Source: Actinomycetes bacterium (GTDB lineage Bacteria; Actinomycetota; Thermoleophilia; Solirubrobacterales; Solirubrobacteraceae). Taken from it: a stretch of 35,631 nt of DNA. The DNA lies in contig JAJZID010000005.1 of the NCBI GenBank assembly GCA_021810705.1, forward strand, positions 1 through 35,631. Direction: 5' to 3'. The notes below the pieces were generated by a model. The model saw only the letters and a program-made list of their open reading frames with translations, was not told the DNA's origin and ran no database searches. Positions 27,071-34,502 of the stretch are shown one piece after another (positions within the stretch are counted from its first letter, which is position 1; each line of letters opens with the position of its first letter). A program made the position numbers and the translations under genes.

Positions 27071-27460
27071 GTGAGCAGTTCGGCTCGAGCGCAGCCGCCT
27101 GAGGACCCGGAGCACGCGCTGGCGAGCATCCGCAGCGAACTCGCCCGCATCCGGACGGCCGCCGGCCGGATCGAGCGCGGGTTGGCTGAGCTCGAGGCGG
27201 GCGCGGCGGCATCGGTGAGGGCCCGACCCAGGCCGGCGCGCTATCTCCAGGTGCTGGTCGATGTTTACGACCTCGGTGGCCGGCACGGCGTGAGCCTCGA
27301 GGAGTGGGCGCGGATCGGGGCTGCGCGTGGCTACGAGCGCCGCGGGCTTGGTGGTTTCTTCACCGGCGTGAGGGCGCCTCTGCGCCACTTCGAGGGACGT
27401 GTCGTGCTGACGGTGTTTGGCGAGCGCCTGGTGGACGAGTACCTGGCGGAGCTCCCGTGA
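27071..27460 (+). CDS. Hypothetical 129-aa protein, helical N-terminus and small globular C-terminus
   Basis: GTG start; 4-bp overlap (GTGA) with the downstream sulfurtransferase gene. Confidence 0.6.
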   Translation: MSSSARAQPPEDPEHALASIRSELARIRTAAGRIERGLAELEAGAAASVRARPRPARYLQVLVDVYDLGGRHGVSLEEWARIGAARGYERRGLGGFFTGVRAPLRHFEGRVVLTVFGERLVDEYLAELP

Positions 27461-28305
27461 GCCGACGCGAACTGTCGCTCGTTGACGGTGACTGGCTGCA
27501 GGAGCGCCTCGAAGATCCCGAGCTGGTGATCTGCGAGGTCGACGAGCGGCCCCTGATCTACCGCGTCGGCCACATTCCCGGTGCGCACTGCCTGGACTGG
27601 CGGGTCGACCTGCAGGACCCGGTGGCCCGCGACCTGCCAGACGGCGACTCGATCGCACGACTGTGGCAGCGGATCGGGCTCGGCGAGCACAGCACGGTGG
27701 TGCTCTACGGTGACCAGAGCAACTGGCACGCGTGCTTCGCCTACTGGCTGTTCAAGCTCTACGGGGTCGAGGATCTGCGAATCCTCGACGGCGGCCGCCA
27801 GGCATGGGTGCGCCAAGGGCGGCCGCTGAACCGCGAGGCGGTGCCTGAGAGCGGCCGTGCGGCGCGCGTGCCGGCTGCGATCGGCGAGCGCTACCGCGCC
27901 CGTTGGCGTGACGTGCTGGCGGCGGTGGAACACGGCACCCAGCTGCTCGATGTGCGCACCACCGCGGAGTATCGCGGCGAGGTGCTGGCCGAGGCAGGCT
28001 ACGCGGATGAGGGAGCGCAGCGGTCCGGGCACATCCCGGGGGCGCTGAACGTCCCGTGGGATATCGCCCTGGATGAGGACGGCCTGTTGCTCGACGAGGA
28101 CCAGCTGCGCGTCCGTCTGGCTGCACGCGGGGTTGACCTGGAGGCACCGGCGATCACCTACTGCCGCATCGGCGAGCGCAGCGCCCACACCTGGTTTGTG
28201 CTGCACGAGCTCTTGGGCGTCGAAGCCCGTAACTACGACGGCTCGTGGGTCGAGTGGGGGAGCATGATCGGCATGCCGATCGCCACCGGCGAGCAGCCGG
28301 GCTGA
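27457..28305 (+). CDS. Tandem-rhodanese thiosulfate sulfurtransferase
   Basis: Two rhodanese domains; active-site loop ITYCRIGERSAHTWFVL; VGHIPGAHCLDWRVDLQ, LLDVRTTAEYRGE. Confidence 0.93.
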   Translation: MSRRELSLVDGDWLQERLEDPELVICEVDERPLIYRVGHIPGAHCLDWRVDLQDPVARDLPDGDSIARLWQRIGLGEHSTVVLYGDQSNWHACFAYWLFKLYGVEDLRILDGGRQAWVRQGRPLNREAVPESGRAARVPAAIGERYRARWRDVLAAVEHGTQLLDVRTTAEYRGEVLAEAGYADEGAQRSGHIPGALNVPWDIALDEDGLLLDEDQLRVRLAARGVDLEAPAITYCRIGERSAHTWFVLHELLGVEARNYDGSWVEWGSMIGMPIATGEQPG

Positions 28306-28340
28306 TCAAGGCGCGCCACACGCGCGGGAGCACGTGTGGC

Positions 28341-28369
28341 ATTTGCTACATGCAAGGCGACAAGCTATG
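28341..28369 (+). promoter_or_regulatory. Predicted promoter of the SQR-like gene (TTGCTA-N17-TATGTT)
   Basis: -35-like 28341-28346, -10-like 28364-28369, spacing 17; TTGC-TACAT-GCAA dyad overlaps the -35. Confidence 0.4.
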
Positions 28370-28428
28370 TTAATAGCGTCGATGCGTGGCGCGTCGACGA
28401 TGCGAGGCGGAGAGCAAGGAGACCCAGC

Positions 28429-29691
28429 ATGACCACTCAGTCGGTGTCGACAGACATCCCTGACGCGCTTGCGAGCGCACACGTCAGACCCAGGCCCACC
28501 AGGCACCATCAGATCGTGATCGTCGGCGGCGGAGCCGGCGGCGCGACGACGGCCGCGTACCTGTGTCGCAAGCTGCGCGACCCAGACCTGGCGGTGATCG
28601 AGCCGTCGGAGACCCACGACTACCAGCCGCTCTGGACGCTCGTCGGCGGTGGGGTGGTCAACAAGGAGAAAACCCGCTGCCACGAGATCGACGTGCTGCC
28701 GAAGAAGGCCAGCTGGATCCGCCAGGCGGTGGCGAGCTTCGAACCCGACGAAAACGCGGTGACGCTGGCTGACGGCAGCCGCGTCGGCTACGACTACCTG
28801 ATCGTGGCGGTCGGCATCAAGCTCAACTGGGAGCAGGTCAAGGGCCTGACCGTGGAGCAGCTCGGCCACGACGGCGTCTGCTCGAACTATGGCTATGACA
28901 CCTGCGAGGGCACCTGGCGCACGCTGCGGGAGTTTCAGGGCGGGACGGCCGTCTTCACGATGCCGCCACCGCCGATCAAGTGCGCCGGCGCACCGCAGAA
29001 GATCATGTACCTGGCCGACGACCACTTCCGTCGGCGCGGCGTACGCGACCGCTCGCGCGTGATCTACGCGGCCGGCACGCCCGGGATCTTCTCCGTCAAG
29101 GAGTTCGCGGCGACGCTCAACAAGGTGATCGAGCGCAAGGGCATCGAGACGATGTTCAAGCAGAAGCTTGTGGAGATCGTCCCGAGCGAGCGGCGCGCGA
29201 TCTTCCAGAGCACCGAGGGCGAGGAACTCACCGAGATCGAGTACCAGATGATCCACATCACGCCGCCGCAGGGGCCGCCCGATGTCGTCAAGAACAGCCC
29301 GTTGGCCAACGAGGCCGGTTGGGTCAAGGTCGACAAGGCCACGCTGCAGAGCCCCGACTACCCGAACGTCTTCTCGCTCGGCGACGCCTCCAGCCTGCCG
29401 ACGTCAAAGACCGGCGCGGCGGTACGCAAGGAGGCGCCGGTACTCGTGCACAACCTGATGGCCACGATGAACGGCAGGCCGGCCTCCGAGTTCAAGACCT
29501 ATGACGGCTACGCCTCCTGCCCGCTTGTCACGGGCTACGGCAAGCTCGTGCTGGCCGAGTTCGATTACGACCTGAAGCCCAAACCCTCGTTCCCATTCGA
29601 CACGACCAAGGAGCGCTGGTCGATGTATCAGCTCAAGCGCTACGGGCTGCCGATGCTCTACTGGAAGGGGATGTGCAAGGGCAGGCTCTAG
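28429..29691 (+). CDS. Sulfide:quinone oxidoreductase-like FAD protein (type II / eukaryotic SQOR-like)
   Basis: IVIVGGGAGGATTAAYL, PPPIKCAGAPQKIMYLADDHFRRRG, PNVFSLGDASSLPTSKTGAAV, YASCPLVTGYGKLVLAEFDY. Confidence 0.92.
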   Translation: MTTQSVSTDIPDALASAHVRPRPTRHHQIVIVGGGAGGATTAAYLCRKLRDPDLAVIEPSETHDYQPLWTLVGGGVVNKEKTRCHEIDVLPKKASWIRQAVASFEPDENAVTLADGSRVGYDYLIVAVGIKLNWEQVKGLTVEQLGHDGVCSNYGYDTCEGTWRTLREFQGGTAVFTMPPPPIKCAGAPQKIMYLADDHFRRRGVRDRSRVIYAAGTPGIFSVKEFAATLNKVIERKGIETMFKQKLVEIVPSERRAIFQSTEGEELTEIEYQMIHITPPQGPPDVVKNSPLANEAGWVKVDKATLQSPDYPNVFSLGDASSLPTSKTGAAVRKEAPVLVHNLMATMNGRPASEFKTYDGYASCPLVTGYGKLVLAEFDYDLKPKPSFPFDTTKERWSMYQLKRYGLPMLYWKGMCKGRL

Positions 29692-29881
29692 CGCATGCGA
29701 TCCGGTGCGCCCACGCGGGCTCGGGACCTGACGGAGGCGCACCGGAAGCTGGCAAGCCGCGGCGGCCGAATCTCCACGCAAGTGGAGTGGTGGGCCATCA
29801 TCGCGGTTGGTCAACTAAGCAGTTGTATAGTGGTGCACTCGTGATGACTCGCAAACGTCGGCAGACACGCCGGGAGGCAGA

Positions 29882-31291
29882 ATGATTTTTCGTCAGATAA
29901 CCCACGACGATCTTGGCTGCGCGTCGTACCTGATCGGTGACGAGAAGGCCGGGGTTGCAGCCGTCGTCGATCCGCGCTTGGAGATCGACGAGTACCTCAA
30001 CCTCGCTCGCTACATGGGCGTGAGCATCGAGCACATCTTCGAGACTCACAACCACGCCGACCACGTGTCTGGGCACGGCAGGCTCGCGGCTGCGACTGGA
30101 GCAACGATCCACATACACCGTGACGCCCAGCCGAGCTATGACCACGAGCCCTTCGACGACGGCGACGAGTTCCAGATCGGAACGCTGATCGTGCGGGCGC
30201 TGCATACGCCAGGGCACAGGCCCGAGCACACGGCGTTCGCGCTGATCGACACCCGGCGTGGTGTCGAGCCTTGGGCCGTGCTCTCCGGTGACACGCTGTT
30301 CGTCGGCGATGTCGCTCGACCGGACCTCGCAATCGAGAAGTCGGAGGGCGCGCGCGGGATCTTCCACTCGCTGCACGACAAGCTCCTGTCGCTGCCGGCG
30401 GATGTCGAGGTCTGGCCCGGGCACCTCGGCGGCTCGATGTGCGGTGGCCCCGGCATGGACATGAAGGTTGCTTCGACCATCGGCTTCGAGCTCGCTCACA
30501 ATCCGACGCTCGCGATCACTGATGAGGATGAGTTCGTCGCACAGGCGCTCGCCAAGCTGGGGGCGCAGCCGCCGAACTTCAGGTCGATCGTGGAGCTCAA
30601 CAAGGGCCCGCTGTTGACCGACGGTGTCGAGCTCCTGCCGCTGTCACCGCGGCAGGTGGAGAGCAAGCGCCAGGCCGGTGCGCTGCTCGTGGATGTCCGT
30701 ACCGACCAGCAGTTCGCAGACGCTCACATCCCCGGCGCCGTCTGCAACCCGATGATGCGGGCCGGCTTTGGCACCAAGCTCGCCTGGGTCGCCGACCGCG
30801 AGCGGGAGATCGTCTTCATCGGCCGCGACGATGATGATGGCCGGCGTGCAGGGCAGCTGGCATCGGCGGTCGGGCTGCGCAAGTTCGGCGGTTATCTGCA
30901 CGGCGGCATGACCAGCTGGCGCCACGAGAAGCGCGAGGTGGAACAGACCAGGCGGATGCACGTTGAGGAACTGGCCGAGTATGTGTTGAGCGACGCCGAT
31001 CACATGCACATCGTCGATGTACGGGATCGCCATGAGTGGGAGGCCGGACATCTGCCCGGCTCAGTGCTGGCGGTCTGGTACGAAATCGACGGGATCCCGG
31101 ACGGTGTCGACCCCGAGCGGACGATCGCCGTCGTCTGTGCTTCAGGACAGCGGGCCGCGACGGCAGCCAGCCTGCTGCAGCGCTTCGGTGCTCGCGACGT
31201 GGTGCACGTCGTTGGCGGTGGCGTACCGACGCTCGCCCACCATGGGGTCGAGCTGCACACGAGCGACCGGGCAGTGGCCGCCGGCGCGTGA
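29882..31291 (+). CDS. CstB-like protein: MBL persulfide dioxygenase + pseudo-rhodanese + rhodanese
   Basis: MBL motif ETHNHADHVSGHG, ALHTPGHRPEHTAF, VLSGDTLFVGDVARPDL; first rhodanese-like domain has IVFIGRDDDDGRRAG (no Cys), second has IAVVCASGQRAATAA (Cys). Confidence 0.92.
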   Translation: MIFRQITHDDLGCASYLIGDEKAGVAAVVDPRLEIDEYLNLARYMGVSIEHIFETHNHADHVSGHGRLAAATGATIHIHRDAQPSYDHEPFDDGDEFQIGTLIVRALHTPGHRPEHTAFALIDTRRGVEPWAVLSGDTLFVGDVARPDLAIEKSEGARGIFHSLHDKLLSLPADVEVWPGHLGGSMCGGPGMDMKVASTIGFELAHNPTLAITDEDEFVAQALAKLGAQPPNFRSIVELNKGPLLTDGVELLPLSPRQVESKRQAGALLVDVRTDQQFADAHIPGAVCNPMMRAGFGTKLAWVADREREIVFIGRDDDDGRRAGQLASAVGLRKFGGYLHGGMTSWRHEKREVEQTRRMHVEELAEYVLSDADHMHIVDVRDRHEWEAGHLPGSVLAVWYEIDGIPDGVDPERTIAVVCASGQRAATAASLLQRFGARDVVHVVGGGVPTLAHHGVELHTSDRAVAAGA

Positions 31292-31304
31292 CCGCACTCG
31301 TCGT

Positions 31305-31347
31305 GTGCGCCGGGGCCGGCCGGTGGCCGTGGCCGGCTCCGGCGCAC
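31305..31347 (+). terminator. Strong hairpin after the CstB-like gene
   Basis: GTGCGCCGGGGCCGGCC-N9-GGCCGGCTCCGGCGCAC: 17-bp stem with one G·U wobble. Confidence 0.6.
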
Positions 31348-31388
31348 CATGACAGGTGTCCACACGCGTGCTGTCGGGTGGTGTCGCG

Positions 31389-32012
31389 ATGAGTGCCGCA
31401 CAGTCGCACCCGGTGTTTGCCAGGCTCTGGACGCTCGCCTCCGACGGCGACGCCCTCCAGCGCGCCAGGGAGGATCTCTTACGGGGTGTGCAGGGCCGCG
31501 GCCTCGAGGTGGGTGCCGGGGATGGGCGTGGCTTCAAGCACTACCCGCCGACCGTCACCGAGCTGGTTGCAGTCGAGCCCGAGCCGTACCTGCGCCGCCG
31601 TGCCGAGCTGGCATCCGGGCACGCGCCGGTGCCGGTCAAGGTCCTGGCTGGTACGGCGGAGCGTCTGCCGCCAGTCGAAGGGGATTTTGACTTCGCGGTC
31701 GCATCGCTCGTGCTCTGCTCGGTTAGCGACCAGGCGCGGGCGCTCACCGAGCTTCGACGCGTTTTGCGGCCAGGCGGTGAGTTGCGCTTCTTCGAGCATG
31801 TGCTGGCCACCGGGCCGCCGGTCGCTGCGGCACAGAGGTGGCTCGACCGCAGCGGGTTGTGGCCGCGGCTGGGCGCCGGATGCCACCTCTCGCGTGACAC
31901 GCTCGCTGCGATCACCGCCGCCGGCTTTCAGATCCAGAGCGTGCGCACCGCACAGCTCGGCGTCCTGGCCAGGCCGGTGCCGTTTCTGGTTGGTCGGGCG
32001 CTCGCGCCGTGA
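31389..32012 (+). CDS. SAM-dependent class I methyltransferase, METTL7-like
   Basis: LEVGAGDGRGFKHYPP, VASLVLCSVSDQARALTELRRVLRPGGELRFFEHV, GCHLSRDTL; pattern resembles METTL7 proteins from memory. Confidence 0.85.
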   Translation: MSAAQSHPVFARLWTLASDGDALQRAREDLLRGVQGRGLEVGAGDGRGFKHYPPTVTELVAVEPEPYLRRRAELASGHAPVPVKVLAGTAERLPPVEGDFDFAVASLVLCSVSDQARALTELRRVLRPGGELRFFEHVLATGPPVAAAQRWLDRSGLWPRLGAGCHLSRDTLAAITAAGFQIQSVRTAQLGVLARPVPFLVGRALAP

Positions 32013-32881
32013 GCGAACAGACGATCCGGCTGTCTGATGGACGAGCGCTTGAGCTGTATGTGAGTGGTGCTGTTGGCGCGATGCCATTGATCGTGCATCA
32101 CGGCACGCCGGGCGCGCGTAGACCGCTGCGACTGCTCGAGCGGGCCGCGCATGAGCGCGGGCTGCGCTTCGTGTCGGCTTCGCGCCCCGGCTATGGCGGC
32201 TCGACCCGGCTACCCGGGCGAAGCGTCCTGGACGTGGTGGCGGATACCACCGCGGTGCTCGCCGCGATCGGGGCTTCCGAATGCCTGGTGGCCGGTCACT
32301 CCGGCGGCGGTCCGCACGCGCTCGCCTGCGCTGCGGGCCTGAAGGCAGTGCGCGGGACGCTCGTGATCGCGGGCGCAGCACCGGATGGGCTGGCGGAGCT
32401 TGACTTCACAGCCGGCATGGCGCAGGACAACGTGCTCGAGTTCGAGCTCGCCCGCGCCGGCGAGGCATCGTTGCGGCCACACCTTGAGGCGCAGCGCACT
32501 GAGCTGCTCGCTGCCGGGGTGGACGAGCTCACGGCGGCGCTCTCCGGCCTGCTGCCCTCCCCCGACCTTGAGGCGATGCGCGGCGAGCTTGGCGAGGACG
32601 TCGTCAGCGGCTTTCACGAGGCGCTGCGCGTTGGCGTGGATGGCTGGGTCGACGACGACCTGGCGTTCACCTCGCCCTGGGGCTTTTCGGTAGGTCATAT
32701 CCAGACGCCGGTGACGGTATGGCAGGGCCAGCAGGACCTCATGGTGCCGGTCGCCCACGGGCGCTGGCTCGCGCAGGTGGTCCCGGGCGCCGATGGCCAC
32801 GTGCTCCCCGGTGAGGGTCACCTTTCGCTTGTGGCGAACCGCGCCGGGCGGATGCTCGATGCGCTTATCGGGCTCGGCTGA
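32009..32881 (+). CDS. Alpha/beta hydrolase
   Basis: HHGTPGARR, nucleophile elbow VAGHSGGGPHAL, VWQGQQDLMVPVAHGRW, PGEGHLSL; 4-bp overlap with methyltransferase. Confidence 0.9.
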   Translation: MSEQTIRLSDGRALELYVSGAVGAMPLIVHHGTPGARRPLRLLERAAHERGLRFVSASRPGYGGSTRLPGRSVLDVVADTTAVLAAIGASECLVAGHSGGGPHALACAAGLKAVRGTLVIAGAAPDGLAELDFTAGMAQDNVLEFELARAGEASLRPHLEAQRTELLAAGVDELTAALSGLLPSPDLEAMRGELGEDVVSGFHEALRVGVDGWVDDDLAFTSPWGFSVGHIQTPVTVWQGQQDLMVPVAHGRWLAQVVPGADGHVLPGEGHLSLVANRAGRMLDALIGLG

Positions 32882-33186
32882 GCGCGCGGCGGGTGGCTGG
32901 CCGGTCGTCCGGGAGGTGGGAGGAGGATCGTCAAGCCCGATCTCAGGCGTGTCTGCTCTCCAGGGTTGCAAACTCAGAGCTGAGGAACCTGTGGTCTCAG
33001 GTCGTGGGGCGGCTGAGGTCGCCGAGCTGCTCAAGCGCCGCCAAGAGCTTCACCGGCTCACCTTCGTTGTCCTGCGCGGCGAGCTCGTCGTGTGGCCCTC
33101 GTTCGCCAAACCGGAGTGTGGCGTCGATTCAGCCATTCGTGGGCGCCGCGCAGCAGCCGCGCTTGGAGCACGGTGACTTTAAGTAG

Positions 33187-33233
33187 TCGGGGAGACAGGA
33201 TTTGAACCTGCGACCGCCCGGCCCCCAGCCGGG
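33187..33233 (-). pseudogene. 3' half of tRNA-Pro(GGG): anticodon arm, variable loop, T arm and 3' acceptor strand only
   Basis: Minus strand CCCGG-CTGGGGG-CCGGG (anticodon GGG), CGGTC, GCAGG-TTCAAAT-CCTGT, CTCCCCG-A. No D arm or matching 5' acceptor (CGGGGAG) on the 5' side. Confidence 0.8.
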
Positions 33234-33311
33234 CTCCGGGGGTGAGCCTGGGAGGGAAACTCTTATGAAATAAGGGTTTTGTGGGCTCGAGTTATGTGCA
33301 GTTGTGCTCAG

Positions 33312-33333
33312 AATGGAGCCCTCAATGGAGCCC
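33312..33333 (+). repeat. Two direct repeats AATGGAGCCC, 12-bp period
   Basis: AATGGAGCCC at 33312-33321 and 33324-33333. Confidence 0.55.
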
Positions 33334-33359
33334 CGCGGCTCGATGACGGGTGGGCGTCA

Positions 33360-33721
33360 TTATGGAAGTAGCGGGAGGGCTCTGATCCGGATACGGTCCG
33401 GCTGGATCACGATGATGCTTCCGTTATCGAGCGCGCTGGCGAGCTGTGGCAGGTTGGCTCTGAGGAGCTGCGCTTGATCGGCGGGTTGGTGTTGGCTTCC
33501 GTGTCGAAACAGGATCACCGATGGCGAAGTCTGCCTCCGGGTCGCGAGGAGCGTTCCGAAATCGGTGTCCGCCGAGACGACGACTCGGCTCTCAGCGTGG
33601 GCATGGTTGAAGATCTCCTCGTCTGAGGCCGCGTGCATGCCCGGCTCGCGGACGTGGACGTCATCGTGACCAGCCTAGTTGAGCTCGATCGCGACCGTCG
33701 GCGAGAGCGCGTCATCGAGGC
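33360..33721 (-). pseudogene. DUF5615-like (PIN-fold toxin-type) gene remnant with in-frame amber codon
   Basis: LDDALSPTVAIELN-TAG-AGHDDVHVREPGMHAASDEEIFNHAHAESRVVVSADTDFGTLLA…; TAG at 33677-33675 in frame; normal N-terminal Met/β-strand missing at IS630 side. Confidence 0.7.
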
Positions 33722-34470
33722 GGCTTGAGCCGCGGGTAGCTCGAGCGGGTTGGTGAGGTGATCGAGGTCGGCGCGCGCGAGCGTCCGTTCGAACGGGGTG
33801 GTGATCTGCTCGTAGCGGCGACCGAACGCGAGCAGTCGCTGCCCGAGCGCGTCGAGGTCGTGAAAGTCGTTGGGTGTCAGCACCTTGCGCTGGACAATCG
33901 AGAAGTAGATCTCGGCTTGGTTGAGCCAGCTGGCGTGCACCGGGGTGTGGACGAGGATCAGGTTCTTGTATCGACCTTGCAGGCGCTTGATCGACGCTTG
34001 GCCGCGGTGCGCTGAGCCGTTGACAGACGATCACGAACACGCGTCGGGCCTTGTTGTACGGCTCGACGCTCATGAACTGCTCGACCAGCTTGTCGAACGG
34101 GACGATCCCGTCCTTCTCGTCGCAACGATCGAACAGCTTCGCGCGGCGCACGTCCCACGCCGCGAGGTAGCACAGAGCCCCGCACCGCTTGTACTCGTGC
34201 TCGTGCTCGATGCGCTGCCCGCGCTTGGCACCGGGCCTGGTGGGCAGCGTCGCATGCTTGCGCGCCCGGGCTTGGATCGAGGGCTTCTCATCGCAGCAGA
34301 CCACGTAGTCGCCGGGATGTAACAGCTCGCCGTTCCAGCGGCCGGCGTAGAGGTCGAGGATCCGGCCGGCCTTCTCAGTGAACCTGGGGTCGCGCGGGAA
34401 GATCCAGGAGCGGTACTGCCACGGTTTGATCGCGTCCTCTGAAAGCCAGCGCCAGACCGTGATCCCGGAG
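33722..34470 (-). pseudogene. IS630-family transposase fragment, frameshifted and 5'-truncated
   Basis: SGITVWRWLSEDAIKPWQYRSW…YVVCCDEKPSIQARARKHATLP…RRVFVIV (frame A), then NGSAHRGQASIKRLQGRYKNLILVHTPVHASWLNQAEIYFSIVQRKVLTPNDF (frame B). Frameshift at ~34019-34027; N-terminus abuts the IS1595-type element. Downstream boundary approximate. Confidence 0.85.
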
Positions 34471-34493
34471 AAGGGCTCTCCATCTCGATGCCG
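34471..34493 (+). repeat. Left terminal inverted repeat of the IS1595-type element
   Basis: AAGGGCTCTCCATCTCGATGCCG, reverse complement at 35568-35590. Confidence 0.92.
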
Positions 34494-34502
34494 TGGCCCT
34501 GG

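Noticed and set aside
26939-27658. N-terminal extension of the MFS ORF
   Set aside because: Overlaps the opposite-strand 27071-27460 gene and is Arg/Pro-rich; normal MFS start at 26938.
29772-29787. CTCCAC-GCAA-GTGGAG hairpin after the SQR-like gene
   Set aside because: Only a 6-bp stem without a U tract; too weak to call a terminator or operator.
32793-33186. Overlapping plus-strand ORFs after the alpha/beta hydrolase
   Set aside because: No clear motifs or start signals; may be non-coding or gene remnants but not supportable.
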